From positions 682,001 through 746,000 of the forward strand of contig NZ_FTNY01000002.1 of assembly GCF_900156575.1 (NCBI RefSeq): a stretch of DNA of 64,000 nucleotides. The letters are read 5' to 3'. Shown in pieces: positions 40,404 to 49,637 of this stretch. Origin of the DNA: Chryseobacterium shigense (lineage in GTDB: Bacteria; Bacteroidota; Bacteroidia; Flavobacteriales; Weeksellaceae). Numbering within the stretch: the stretch's first letter is position 1; each line of letters starts with the position of its first letter. The translations under genes and the position numbers were made by a program. A model generated the notes under the pieces. It saw only the letters and a program-made list of their open reading frames with translations. It was not told the DNA's origin and did no database searches.

Positions 40404-40732
40404 AATCAAAATTTTGCCCCAATTTACAAAGAATATTATATATATGCCTTACGTGGTTGTGGAAATATAGGGCTAAAATTCAAGATTTAGATGCCAGATA
40501 GTAGACATCAGATTTCAGACATGAGATATGAGACTTTAAGTTATTGATTCAATAATTTCCCAACGATTTAGAATAGGACATCTCTATAATTAACGCTGAA
40601 CTCATTTACTCTAAATCCCTACTATTCTTAAACTTTAAGATCTTGCATCCCGAAATCCTTCAATTCCTCCACTGGCTTAGTTTTTGTTCCTGATAAAGCA
40701 CTTAATTATTAATATATTTAAATTACTTCATT
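40404..40732. other. Gene-free spacer with a degenerate repeat
   Basis: It contains a short piece of the CATCAGATTTCAGACAT repeat family near 40505 and nothing else that I can support. No strong promoter box is visible before the lipoprotein gene. Confidence 0.4.
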
Positions 40733-41221
40733 ATGATGAATAGCAAAATGCTCATTCTTGGCATGGCATCGGCTGTCTTTTTAGCTTCGTGTAATCCAAA
40801 AGAAAAAACGACTGACTCAACTGATTCTACCACAGATTCTGCTACTGTGGGTACAGCACCCGCAGACAGCATTACCAAAGCAACGCCTACTGCTGCAGGA
40901 GATACTTCGGAAAATGCTCTGGATTGGCCGGGCACTTATGAAGCCGTTGTTCCCTGTGCAGACTGTCCGGGAATTAAGACTTCTTTGACTTTAAACAATG
41001 ACAAAACGTTCAGCATTACGGAAGAATATATCGACAGAAATTCGAAAAACCAAGATAAAGGAACTTTTGAATGGGATGCTTCAGGAAGCTCTATCACATT
41101 GAAAGGAAAAACGGCCAGTTACAAATATAAAGTGGGTGAAAACATTCTTATACAGCTTGATATGGATGGTAAGGAAATTACCGGACCCAACAAGGATCTG
41201 TATGTTTTCAAGAAAAAATAA
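40733..41221 (+). CDS. NlpE-like lipoprotein
   Basis: 162 aa. Lipoprotein signal with lipobox LASC, Cys20. A Ser/Thr/Asp-rich linker spans residues 24-60. The NlpE N-terminal domain follows: WPGTYEAVVPCADCPGIKTS with the CxxC pair, then LTLNNDKTFSITEEY. NlpE homologues sit in the outer membrane and report surface or copper stress; here only the N-terminal domain is present, as is common in this phylum. The second codon is also ATG, so the true start is one of the two. A terminator overlaps the stop. Confidence 0.85.
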   Translation: MMNSKMLILGMASAVFLASCNPKEKTTDSTDSTTDSATVGTAPADSITKATPTAAGDTSENALDWPGTYEAVVPCADCPGIKTSLTLNNDKTFSITEEYIDRNSKNQDKGTFEWDASGSSITLKGKTASYKYKVGENILIQLDMDGKEITGPNKDLYVFKKK

Positions 41222-41243
41222 AGGCTCCGGCCTTTATTTTTTT
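41214..41243 (+). terminator. Intrinsic terminator of the NlpE-like gene
   Basis: AAAATAAAGGC pairs with GGCCTTTATTTT around CTC, followed by more T. The left arm includes the stop codon. Confidence 0.75.
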
Positions 41244-41251
41244 GCTTTGTT

Positions 41252-41899
41252 TTAAAACTGATAAGCTGTGATCTTAGGATCATTGATGAGACTTCTTATG
41301 ACCTCATCGTGCTTCGTATCATTTCCGGTAAGCCTCCAGGTGATGGAAAGGTTCCCCTGGGTATACTGTAATTTCAGCATCAAATGTTTCAGGTGATGTT
41401 CATCAAATATTGTTTCGCAATGTTTAATATCTTCGGGACCCACTACTGTTATTCTGTATTCCCTGATTTTATGGCTGCTGTCTATGAAATTCTGAAGATA
41501 AATCAGTGCGCTCAGAATCAGGAGTACCAGCGCGGTTCCAAGAAGTGACAGGTAGATGTATCCGGAACCTACGGCCATTCCTATAGAAGCAGTGGCCCAA
41601 ATGGTTGTAGCCGTTGTAATTCCTTCTATTTTATTGTCTCCCTTAAAAATCACCCCGGCTCCCAGAAAACCAATCCCGGTAATAATGTTGGCCGCAAGAC
41701 GGTCAGGATTCTGCACGCCTATTTTAATGGAAAGGATGGTGAACAGGCAAGATCCGAAACATACCAGAATAAAGGTACGGAGCCCTGCTGATTTATTCCG
41801 GTATTCGCGTTCTGCCCCAATCAGTAGCCCCAGAAGGACAGAGATCAATATTAGCAGCAGCTCGTTTTGGACCACATAATGATCCTGAAGAAATTCCAT
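41252..41899 (-). CDS. MgtC/SapB family membrane protein
   Basis: 215 aa from the ATG at 41899. Four or more membrane helices in the first 130 residues, with the conserved LLGLLIGAEREYRNKSAGLRT, the IKIGVQNPDRLAANIITGIGFLGAGVIFK segment and the IEGITTATTIWATASIGMAVG segment. A C-terminal ACT-like domain starts near 145. MgtC proteins modulate magnesium or phosphate homeostasis, and the exact role here is not known. Confidence 0.88.
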   Translation of the reverse strand: MEFLQDHYVVQNELLLILISVLLGLLIGAEREYRNKSAGLRTFILVCFGSCLFTILSIKIGVQNPDRLAANIITGIGFLGAGVIFKGDNKIEGITTATTIWATASIGMAVGSGYIYLSLLGTALVLLILSALIYLQNFIDSSHKIREYRITVVGPEDIKHCETIFDEHHLKHLMLKLQYTQGNLSITWRLTGNDTKHDEVIRSLINDPKITAYQF

Positions 41900-42042
41900 G
41901 ATATACAATTTTACCTGAATAAAATTACGATAAAAAAGTTTATCGTCACGCTTTTTGACGTCCTGACTTTGTCCTGTCAGATTCTCATTTAAAAGAAAAG
42001 TTTTGTAATATTACATTTTAATATGAATAATTAAGATTCATC

Positions 42043-42596
42043 ATGGCACCAACTTTTTTTGCAACAAAGGAAGAATTCAGAAAGTGGCTGGAGGAAAATC
42101 ATTCGAAAGAAAAAGAAATTCTGGTGGGCTTTTACAAAAAAGGCAGCGGAAAACCTTCCCTGAACTGGTCTGAATCTGTAGATCAGGCTTTATGTTTCGG
42201 GTGGATCGATGGGGTACGAAGATCGATAGATGCAGAAAGTTATTATAACCGGTTTACTCCAAGAAAACCGAACAGTAACTGGAGCATGATCAACATTAAA
42301 AAGGTTGAAGAGCTTACCAAATCCGGACTGATGACTCCTGAAGGACAAAAAGTATTTGAAGCAAGAAAAGAGCATAAAACGGGAATCTACTCGCATGAAA
42401 AAGAGCTTATTCTTGATGCTGTGTATGAACAAGAGTTTAAAAGCCATCATCATGCCTGGGAATTTTTTGAAAACAGGCTCCTTCCTATAAAAGGACCATT
42501 ATTCATTGGCTGATGAGTGCCCAACAGGAAAAAACAAGACAATCGAGACTTGAAAAAGTTATTAACGAAAGCGAACATTCAAGAAGAATAAAATAA
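42043..42596 (+). pseudogene. YdeI-family protein with a one-base frameshift
   Basis: The first 145 codons encode a YdeI-like protein: FATKEEFRKWLEENH, GFYKKGSGKPSL, SVDQALCFGWIDGVRRSIDA and RFTPRKPNSNWS. After Arg145 (codon 42475-42477) the frame reads LLPIKGPLFIG and stops. The plus-one frame instead continues PSYKRTIIHWLMSAQQEKTR and on to NESEHSRRIK with a stop at 42594-42596, which is the usual YdeI C-terminus. One lost C after 42477 (AGG-CTC in place of AGG-CCT-C) explains it. It may be a real mutation or a sequencing error. The predicted truncated product is 156 aa. Confidence 0.85.
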
Positions 42597-42623
42597 ACAT
42601 ACGGTATACTTAAAAAATAATTT

Positions 42624-43022
42624 ATGGAGAAAGAGATTTCACACTTTTGGTTGGGATATTTTAAAAATGAAGATGACTTTAATGATTTTGCTGAAGAGAA
42701 CGAAAGTTATTATACAGAGGAAGAAAATGAAGACCTCTATGTCTCAAAATTTGCTGAATCACAGAATATACAATGGTTCGACTATGATTTTCTGGAATAT
42801 GGTTTTGAAGATGAAAGCTTAGGGATTTATGAAAAATTTACAGATTATTCTTATGCTGATCAATGGCTTCCGATTGTGGAACAAAAAATCAATGAACTTG
42901 GTTTGGAAACTCCGGTCAATGCTATTATTTTCGGCACGAAAAACGTCATTCCCAATCCTGTCTCTGTGAATGAAGAGGAGTATGCACTCTACTACATCGG
43001 TGAGATCGAATACCACATATAG
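42624..43022 (+). CDS. Imm22-like immunity protein
   Basis: 132 aa, very acidic. It starts HFWLGYFKNEDDFNDFAEEN and continues SKFAESQNIQWFDYDFLEYG. This is the pattern of immunity protein 22 (DUF4284) as I recall it. Such proteins neutralise polymorphic toxins delivered by neighbours or sister cells. No toxin gene is adjacent, so it may be an orphan protecting against foreign toxins. It lies 28 bp after the YdeI gene on the same strand. Confidence 0.65.
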   Translation: MEKEISHFWLGYFKNEDDFNDFAEENESYYTEEENEDLYVSKFAESQNIQWFDYDFLEYGFEDESLGIYEKFTDYSYADQWLPIVEQKINELGLETPVNAIIFGTKNVIPNPVSVNEEEYALYYIGEIEYHI

Positions 43023-43149
43023 TCTGTTATAAAAAGGGCTTCGATAAAGGACTACGAAAATCTGATGAAGGTTTTTGAGGTCCTTTTTCTGTTTTTAAGT
43101 ACTTCAACTATTTATTTTTTTTAACTATCCTAGGATTAATAATTTATTA

Positions 43150-43626
43150 ATGAAACAAGCTCTGTTTATTGTACTGATATTGCATTTGTTTTTTGTTTCA
43201 GGGCAAAAAAAATGTACCCTAAAACTTGAATCTACCACCTCTAATCTTCAAAGTACGGGGATTGTAGAGCTTTCTGTCACGAATGCAGGTAATAGGAAAG
43301 TTAAAATCAACAAAGATTTCTCACCTTATAGAATGCAGCTTGTCAAAATTACAGAAAGTAGCCCCAACGTTGGAAATAAAATCAACTATACTGCTGACGT
43401 AGATTGTTTCAAAGACTGCATTAAAAGTACAGTGAGACTAAAACCCGGGCAGACTTTTACTTATACCATTCCTGTCAAAGAAACCATTCAGTATACTCAA
43501 CTGCTCAATGAACATACCTACAGTTTTCACCTGTTTTTTGATCTTATAGATCTTACTTCAGAAGATTGCTCTGTCTATGGATTGAAGGACGATGAGATTA
43601 TTTACAGGAAAGTAAATCATGAATAA
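43150..43626 (+). CDS. Secreted protein, unknown function
   Basis: 158 aa with a signal peptide (to FVSGQ, residue 19). The mature part is beta-rich, with four cysteines (residues 22, about 80, 84 and about 137) that could form disulfides. An LSVTNAGNRKVKI segment resembles an Ig-like fold. I do not recognise the family. Confidence 0.6.
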   Translation: MKQALFIVLILHLFFVSGQKKCTLKLESTTSNLQSTGIVELSVTNAGNRKVKINKDFSPYRMQLVKITESSPNVGNKINYTADVDCFKDCIKSTVRLKPGQTFTYTIPVKETIQYTQLLNEHTYSFHLFFDLIDLTSEDCSVYGLKDDEIIYRKVNHE

Positions 43627-43687
43627 AATTCTACATTTCTTATACTAATTTCCTCTGCTTTTTAAAGTTCAAAATATAAAAAAATAA

Positions 43688-43792
43688 AACCTTTCAACTG
43701 TTGAGGCCTATCTTGACAAAAGGAATGGAAAAGGTTGGGAAGAAAGAATGGAAAAAGCAATCCATGATGTGAAGAAAACATCTAAAAAGTAA
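43688..43792 (+). pseudogene. Short C-terminal coding remnant
   Basis: The frame reads STVEAYLDKRNGKGWEERME, then AIHDVKKTSKK and a stop, but it begins right after a TAA with no start codon. The composition is protein-like and the tail looks like the end of a small soluble protein. It is probably what is left of a deleted gene, or a very short ORF with an unusual start. Confidence 0.35.
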
Positions 43793-43803
43793 GAAAAGAT
43801 AGT

Positions 43804-44118
43804 ATGGCTTTAGCAAAAAAAGGACTGAGAAGAATGGTCGTAGGTGATCAGATCTTTTACTGGAAAATTAGAAAAATTGTTTCCCATAACGAAAAACATA
43901 ATGAAGAATATGGAATCCCTGTGCAGCATGAAAGTGAAGGACAGCTTCTTTTGATATACACAGGTTTTTGCAGATCCATTGACTACGGTAGAGAGCCCAT
44001 GAATATTAGTCCGCAATTCATTAAATCCAAAATAATAGAAGCTATAGATCTGGGATGGAAATTTGATCAGCCCGGAACAGCAGTTAAACTTGTCAACGGA
44101 GTGTTGATGAGCCAATAA
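43804..44118 (+). CDS. Small cytoplasmic protein, unknown function
   Basis: 104 aa, basic at the N-terminus (ALAKKGLRRMVVGDQIFYWKI). It ends in a helix SPQFIKSKIIEAIDLGWKFDQ and a short strand. No signal peptide or membrane helix. It lies 66 bp before the PP2C-like gene. No family recognised. Confidence 0.55.
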   Translation: MALAKKGLRRMVVGDQIFYWKIRKIVSHNEKHNEEYGIPVQHESEGQLLLIYTGFCRSIDYGREPMNISPQFIKSKIIEAIDLGWKFDQPGTAVKLVNGVLMSQ

Positions 44119-44184
44119 ATTATTCTCCGTATTGAAATCATTCCCTATTTCCAATTTACCGGATTTAAACTATTTTTACAGTCA

Positions 44185-44925
44185 ATGAATATTTACTCTG
44201 CCCTGCAGATGGGAGATTACCACACCCATCACTGTGAAGATGATGTCTTAATTAAAAAAATTGGCTCCGATCAATTGTTGTGTGCTGTAATGGATGGCTG
44301 CTCTACTGCGATGGACAGTCACTTTGCATCTACTCTTATTGGAAAAATTTTGCGAAAAACAGCCGTCGAAAAAGGTTATAAGGATTTATATGAAAACAAT
44401 GCTACGAGAACTTTGGATGATCACCTAAAAGAAATTGTGCAAAATCTATTCAAAGAACTGGCTTTTGTTAAGAATCATCTTATGCTGGATGAAAAAGAAT
44501 TATTATCCACCCTGATCATTCTTCTCTATGACATGAATGAAAATAAAGGTGTTGTTTTATCTATTGGGGACGGTGTAATCTGTATTAATGGCGAAATAAC
44601 GAAATTTGACAGAGATAATAAACCGGATTATTTAGCCTATCATCTTCATGAAAATTTCGAAGACTGGTATGCTGGTCTGCAGCAAAAAATATGTTTTGAT
44701 CATTTAACCGATATTTCTATAGCTACTGATGGTATTCTAAGCTTTACTAAAATCAAAAAAACGGATACGGAAGAAAAAATAGATGTTCCACAATATTTAA
44801 TGACTGAGCGATCATTCATTGACACCGAAGAAATGCTCAACAGAAAACTTAAAAAACTGGAACATCATCACGGATTAAAACCAACGGATGACCTTGCAAT
44901 AATCAGAATGATACGGTCCCATTAA
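44185..44925 (+). CDS. PP2C-like serine/threonine phosphatase
   Basis: 246 aa. It has the metal-binding motifs of the PPM/PP2C family in order: CEDDVLI (18-24), AVMDGCS (37-43), STLIILLYD, SIGDGVICING, and near the end ATDGILSF and TDDLAIIRM. This is a minimal catalytic domain without extra modules. It may dephosphorylate Ser/Thr on a partner kinase target; no kinase is adjacent. Cytoplasmic. Confidence 0.8.
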   Translation: MNIYSALQMGDYHTHHCEDDVLIKKIGSDQLLCAVMDGCSTAMDSHFASTLIGKILRKTAVEKGYKDLYENNATRTLDDHLKEIVQNLFKELAFVKNHLMLDEKELLSTLIILLYDMNENKGVVLSIGDGVICINGEITKFDRDNKPDYLAYHLHENFEDWYAGLQQKICFDHLTDISIATDGILSFTKIKKTDTEEKIDVPQYLMTERSFIDTEEMLNRKLKKLEHHHGLKPTDDLAIIRMIRSH

Positions 44926-44977
44926 AATATTTTTTGAAAAAAAAACTTAAATTTACCCGAACACAAAACTAAAAACA

Positions 44978-45712
44978 TTGAAAAAATTCATTCCTCTACT
45001 GGCTCTGTTTCTTCTTCTCTATGCCTGCCAAAAAGATGAAAAACCCAATTCAGATCAGAAAAAAGACACAGCCAAAGAAAAAAACATTCAAAAAGATACC
45101 ATAAGCAATCTTATTTCTGGACAGGACACAAGCGCTCTTCAATTAGCAAAAAAACCATCTGATCTTGTTCCGGACGGATATGAAATCCAGTATGATGCGG
45201 AAGGAGATCTCAATCAGGATGGACTGAGTGACGTGGCACTGGTGATTAGAAAAAAAGAAGACACGCTGGCTGGTAGAAAGATGATGATTTTATTAAGGAA
45301 TACGGATAAAACGTATCGTACTGATAAGATATCAGACACCGTTTTCCCTGATGAATACAACGAATCGGGCTATAAAATGCATGATCCGGAAGATATCTCG
45401 ATTGAAAATGGAGGTCTGAGCATCAATTTATATGACATTGGGCCAAACGGAAATCAATTCAGCCGATTTAAGTACCTGAACGGCGATCTGCTTCTTACTT
45501 ATATCGAAACCTATAATATGGGAGCAGGATCTCATTCTGCCCTCTATTATGAACCTCTGAAGGGAAAGCTGATCCATGAAACTGTAAATACCATGGAAGA
45601 AGAAATGCCTTCGAAATCTAAAACGATTCACCTTAAAAAAGAAAAGTATTTATTTGAAAAAACGTCTCCGGATGATGTGGTAAGGAAAGCTTATAATGCC
45701 GTTCACGAATAA
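44978..45712 (+). CDS. Lipoprotein with an acidic repeat loop
   Basis: 244 aa with a lipoprotein signal (LLYAC, Cys17) followed by a charged linker. The core contains GDLNQDGLSDVALVI, an FG-GAP or dockerin-like calcium loop. The start is a TTG at 44978, because no ATG lies nearby that would keep the signal peptide. Outer-membrane anchoring is likely; function unknown. It is 52 bp after the PP2C-like gene. Confidence 0.7.
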   Translation: MKKFIPLLALFLLLYACQKDEKPNSDQKKDTAKEKNIQKDTISNLISGQDTSALQLAKKPSDLVPDGYEIQYDAEGDLNQDGLSDVALVIRKKEDTLAGRKMMILLRNTDKTYRTDKISDTVFPDEYNESGYKMHDPEDISIENGGLSINLYDIGPNGNQFSRFKYLNGDLLLTYIETYNMGAGSHSALYYEPLKGKLIHETVNTMEEEMPSKSKTIHLKKEKYLFEKTSPDDVVRKAYNAVHE

Positions 45713-45946
45713 ATATTTTCTTTCATTCTCATCAAAAACTACCCCTAAAGTAGTATTTCACAGAAGGTTTATACTTTCTATCTTTATCACCTGGTCATTG
45801 GAATGAATTATTCTTTTGACAGACACAAAACGAAGGTAAGATCAATGAGGTGAAAAATGATTACAAAACTTCATGCAAAGTGCAAAGAGTTGAGAAGGCT
45901 AAATTTTTAGTCTTCTTTTTATTTATATTGTTTTACTAAATTGAAA

Positions 45947-45983
45947 AAAAATAAGGTGAGTTTTCAAAAACTCACCTTATTTT
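45947..45983 (-). terminator. Bidirectional hairpin between the lipoprotein gene and polA
   Basis: AATAAGGTGAG and CTCACCTTATT are perfect arms around TTTTCAAAAA, with A and T runs outside. It serves polA (stop at 46002) and perhaps also the plus-strand lipoprotein gene. Confidence 0.8.
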
Positions 45984-46001
45984 ATCTCTATAAATTTTTT
46001 A

Positions 46002-48836
46002 TTAATGCGCTTCCAGCCAGTTATTTCCGACTCCCACTTCTACCAATAATGGTACTTGTGTTTCTAAAGCACGTTCCATTTCAGTTTTAATCAGTTTTGA
46101 AGCGATTTCAATCTCGTCTATCGGAGATTCAAACACCAATTCGTCATGCACCTGAAGAAGCATTTTGGTTTTTAGCTGCTGGGCTTCCAGTTCTTTATCG
46201 ATTTTGATCATGGCAAGCTTTACAACATCTGCTGCACTTCCCTGAACCGGTGCATTTACAGCATTTCTTTCCGCATGACCTCTTACCACAAAATTATTGG
46301 AATTGATATCTTTTAAATGGCGCTTTCGTCCTAAAATAGTTTCTACATAGCCTATCTGACGGGCTTTACTCACCTGCTCTGCCATATATTCCTTTAGTTT
46401 CGGATAAGTTTCAAAATAGGCCTCGATCATCTGTTTAGCTTCTGTCCTTGACATTCCGGTCTGTTCTGCCAATGCAAAGGCTCCCTGACCATAGATAATT
46501 CCGAAATTCACTGTCTTTGCCTGACCTCTCTGGGTTTTGGAAACCTCTTCCAAAGGAATTTTGAATAGTTTGGCTGCAGTTGAAGCATGGATATCTTCTC
46601 CGTTCTGAAAAGCTTTGATCATATTATCTTCTCCTGAAATCTCGGCGATCAAACGAAGTTCAATCTGCGAGTAATCGGCAGAGATGATTTTTTTTCCTTC
46701 GCCTGAAACAAAAGCACCTCTGATCTGCTGTCCACGAAGGGTTCTGATCGGGATATTCTGAAGATTTGGGTTGACACTCGCCAGACGACCCGTAGCAGCC
46801 GTAGTCTGTGAGAAATTGGTATGAACTCTGCTGTCCTGTTTATCGATCTGTGAAGGCAGTGCATCCACATAGGTTGACTTTAATTTCTGATAGGTTCTGT
46901 ATTCCAGAATATGCTTGATGATCTCATGCTTCGAGGAAAGTTTCTGAAGAACGTCTTCAGAAGTAGCATATTGTCCGGTTTTTGTTTTTTTGGCTTTAGG
47001 ATCCAGCTGCATTTTTTCAAACAGGATTTCTCCCAGCTGTTTTGGTGAATTCATATTGAATTCTTCTCCCGAAATCTCAAAAATAGTAGCTTCTAATTGT
47101 CTCAGATCGTTTTCAAGGTCGATGCTTTCCTGTGCCAGCCATTTTTCATCCAATGAAATTCCGGACAATTCCATTTTAGCGAGTACCTCCATCAGAGGCA
47201 TTTCTATGTTAAAAAATAGGTCTTCCAGGTTTTCTTTTTTAAGTTGTGGCGCGAAGAGTTCATACAACTGGAAAGTAATATCTGCATCTTCCGCTGCATA
47301 ATCGGTCTGTGTTCTCAGATCCGCATCTCTGAAAGTCCCCTGATTTTTACCTTTCTTTCCGATAATGGTTTCAATGGAAACGGGTTTATAATTCAGATAA
47401 ACTTCTGAAAGATAATCCATCCCGTGCCTTCCGTCCGGATTCAGCAGATAATGAGCGATCATGGTGTCAAACATGGCTCCTTTTACCGTAATATCGTACT
47501 GCTTTAATATTTTATAATCGAATTTTAAATTGTGGGCAATTTTCAGCAGATCTTCTTTTTCAAAGAACGGTCTGAAGATTTCCAAAGTCTGAAGGACTTC
47601 ACCTTTGTCCTCGGATAGAGGGATATAGTAAGCGAGTCCTTTTTTATAAGAAAAACTCATTCCCACAAGCTCCGCTTCCAGTTCGTTCAGAGACGTGGTT
47701 TCGGTATCAAAACAGACTGCTTTCTGTTTTAGTAGGTTATTGACCAATACCTTCTGGGCTTTGGGATTGTCCACATACTGATACAGATGGTCATTATGTT
47801 CTATACTAGATTTCGTGGAGGTAGCCTGATCCAGTTCTTCAAAATTGGCAAACAGGTCAAGTTGCATAACCTGTCCTTTTATTTCAGCAACTGATGGTTT
47901 CTGTTTAACCTCGGCTTCATTCACAACTGCGGTTTCCAGAGGAGCAGAAGCAAAAGCTCTGTAAAGGTTTTCATACAATCTTCTGAATTCAATTTCGTCA
48001 AAAACTTCTTTTACTTTCTCGAAATCCGGTGTATCCAGATCATATTGTTCCTGATGAAATTCTACAGGGGCATCACAGATAATGGTGGCTAATTTTTTTG
48101 ATAAAATTCCACGTTCAGCGGAGGCTTCTACTTTTTCTTTCAGTTTTCCTTTCAGTTTATCCGTATTCTGCAAAAGGGTTTCAATATTACCGAATTCTTT
48201 AAGGAATTTCATCGCCGTTTTTTCTCCTACTCCATCCAGTCCGGGGATATTATCCACAGCATCTCCCATCATTGCAAGGAAATCGATGACCTGCTTAGGA
48301 TCTTCAATCTCGTATTTTGCTTTTACTTCCTCTACTCCCAGGATCTCAATATCTCCACCTTTTAAACCGGGTTTATAAATCTTGATCTTATCGGTTACCA
48401 ACTGGGCAAAATCTTTATCCGGGGTCACCATAAAAGTGGTATAGCCTTCTTTTTCTGCTTTGCAGGCAATGGTTCCTATGACGTCATCTGCTTCGTAGCC
48501 TTCGACCCCCAAAATCGGGATATGCATCGCCTGAAGAATTCTGTGTATGTATGGAATAGCAATTTTGATCGCTTCAGGAGTTTCGCTTCTGTTGGCTTTG
48601 TAATCTGAATAATCATCAGTTCTTACACTGGCTTGTCCTACATCAAAAACAACCGCCAGATGAGAAGGCTTTTCTCTTCTGATCAATTCTATCAAAGAGT
48701 TGGTAAAACCGAAAATAGCAGAAGTATCCAGTCCTGTACTGGTAAGTCTCGGATTCCTGATCAATGCGTAATATCCTCTAAAAATCATTGCATAAGCATC
48801 AATAAGAAAGAGTCTTTTATCTTGTGTTGCGTCCAT
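46002..48836 (-). CDS. polA: DNA polymerase I
   Basis: 944 aa from the ATG at 48836. The 5' nuclease domain (about 1-290) has FLIDAYAMIFR and EGYEADDVIGT, and an H3TH region GDAVDNIPGLDGVGEKTA. The 3'-5' exonuclease domain looks active (FDTETTSLNELEAE, then NLKFDYKIL and AAEDADITF). The polymerase domain has motif A DYSQIELRLIAE, the O helix region RGQAKTVNFGIIYGQGAFALA and motif C VHDELVFE. It works in Okazaki fragment processing and repair. A TATATTTG box lies at 48859-48852. Confidence 0.98.
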   Translation of the reverse strand: MDATQDKRLFLIDAYAMIFRGYYALIRNPRLTSTGLDTSAIFGFTNSLIELIRREKPSHLAVVFDVGQASVRTDDYSDYKANRSETPEAIKIAIPYIHRILQAMHIPILGVEGYEADDVIGTIACKAEKEGYTTFMVTPDKDFAQLVTDKIKIYKPGLKGGDIEILGVEEVKAKYEIEDPKQVIDFLAMMGDAVDNIPGLDGVGEKTAMKFLKEFGNIETLLQNTDKLKGKLKEKVEASAERGILSKKLATIICDAPVEFHQEQYDLDTPDFEKVKEVFDEIEFRRLYENLYRAFASAPLETAVVNEAEVKQKPSVAEIKGQVMQLDLFANFEELDQATSTKSSIEHNDHLYQYVDNPKAQKVLVNNLLKQKAVCFDTETTSLNELEAELVGMSFSYKKGLAYYIPLSEDKGEVLQTLEIFRPFFEKEDLLKIAHNLKFDYKILKQYDITVKGAMFDTMIAHYLLNPDGRHGMDYLSEVYLNYKPVSIETIIGKKGKNQGTFRDADLRTQTDYAAEDADITFQLYELFAPQLKKENLEDLFFNIEMPLMEVLAKMELSGISLDEKWLAQESIDLENDLRQLEATIFEISGEEFNMNSPKQLGEILFEKMQLDPKAKKTKTGQYATSEDVLQKLSSKHEIIKHILEYRTYQKLKSTYVDALPSQIDKQDSRVHTNFSQTTAATGRLASVNPNLQNIPIRTLRGQQIRGAFVSGEGKKIISADYSQIELRLIAEISGEDNMIKAFQNGEDIHASTAAKLFKIPLEEVSKTQRGQAKTVNFGIIYGQGAFALAEQTGMSRTEAKQMIEAYFETYPKLKEYMAEQVSKARQIGYVETILGRKRHLKDINSNNFVVRGHAERNAVNAPVQGSAADVVKLAMIKIDKELEAQQLKTKMLLQVHDELVFESPIDEIEIASKLIKTEMERALETQVPLLVEVGVGNNWLEAH

Positions 48837-48851
48837 AATATCTATAATGAA

Positions 48852-48859
48852 CAAATATA
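48852..48859 (-). promoter_or_regulatory. -7 promoter element of polA
   Basis: The minus strand reads TATATTTG, 16 bp before the ATG at 48836. No good -33 box. Confidence 0.35.
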
Positions 48860-48879
48860 AGAAAATAGGAATATTTTCA

Positions 48880-49045
48880 GGAGTGATGAGTTATAAATTA
48901 TGAGTGATGAGTTTCGGGGTTCGTAGTGCGGGTTTGAGAGTCGACGACTTTGAGGGTTGTAGAGTATATGGATGTGAAAGGAAATTGCTGGTTGGAAATA
49001 ATTAAGACAGCTGCCTGGGGTTTCGAATGCTTCAGCCACCAGTAG
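48880..49045. repeat. Degenerate intergenic repeat between polA and tssD
   Basis: GAGTTATAAATTATGAGTGA, TGAGTTTCGGGGTTCG and the GCTTCAGCCACCAGTAGG piece resemble, mostly in reverse, the intergenic stretches near 31.3 kb and 36.06 kb. No coding sequence. The similarity is loose. Confidence 0.35.
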
Positions 49046-49052
49046 GAATAGT

Positions 49053-49082
49053 AAAAAAAAAGAACAACATTTCTGTTGTTCT
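49053..49082 (-). terminator. Intrinsic terminator after tssD copy 1
   Basis: AGAACAACA and TGTTGTTCT are perfect arms around TTTC (read on the plus strand), with a run of eight A on the left that becomes the T run on the minus strand. Confidence 0.8.
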
Positions 49083-49120
49083 GTTCTGTTGTTATTTTTT
49101 TTAAGACTTGGGTCTATTCA

Positions 49121-49528
49121 TTATTGACCTCCTGGCCACATTCCGCGGTACTCAGAGTTTCCTAAAGTAATAACCTCTGCGCTGATAACAAAGCTGATCA
49201 ACATGCTGTTGCTGTCGATAGCATCGAAGTCTACTTCATGTTGGATGACATATCCGTTTTCCCACTTCAAAGTCGTTAATGTACCTTCTTCGTGAGATTT
49301 ATTGAAAGTAACTTCACCTGTTGTAGGCTTATATTTTCCGTTCAATAAACTTTCTAAGATATCAGATTTTTCAGTAGCTTCTACTGTCACTTTGATCAAA
49401 GCGTTTGAAGGATCTGATGCTACACGTCCTGAAACATCTGTAGATCTTGATACGCTATAATTAAGCTTTAATAATTTTTGCTCTCCTCCGTTGTTGAATT
49501 TTAAGATTCCTCTTGAATTTGCTGCCAT
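49121..49528 (-). CDS. tssD: T6SS tube protein TssD (Hcp), copy 1
   Basis: 135 aa. It starts MAANSRGILKFNNGGEQ and has the beta-barrel pattern of the Bacteroidetes Hcp-like TssD family, ending NSEYRGMWPGGQ. These proteins stack as hexameric rings to form the inner tube of subtype iii systems and carry effectors. It is almost identical to the copy at 59303-59713; the only changes are two residues near 110 (AIDSNS versus AVDENS) and the last few. Its upstream region is duplicated too. Confidence 0.95.
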   Translation of the reverse strand: MAANSRGILKFNNGGEQKLLKLNYSVSRSTDVSGRVASDPSNALIKVTVEATEKSDILESLLNGKYKPTTGEVTFNKSHEEGTLTTLKWENGYVIQHEVDFDAIDSNSMLISFVISAEVITLGNSEYRGMWPGGQ

Positions 49529-49581
49529 GATTGGTGTATTTAATTGTTATATAATATTGTGATTAGTGATTGATTACAGAA

Positions 49582-49589
49582 CAAAGATA
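49582..49589 (-). promoter_or_regulatory. -7 promoter element of tssD copy 1
   Basis: TATCTTTG on the minus strand, 53 bp before the ATG. TTT sits 19 bases further upstream. The second tssD copy has the same layout. Confidence 0.55.
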
Positions 49590-49637
49590 GACCCGATATA
49601 GGTAAAGAAAAAGTTTTTAGATGTAAATCTGAAATAT

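Noticed and set aside
43045..43096. Terminator hairpin after the Imm22-like gene
   Set aside because: AAAGGAC and GTCCTTT can pair but the loop is about 30 bases, so I did not list it.
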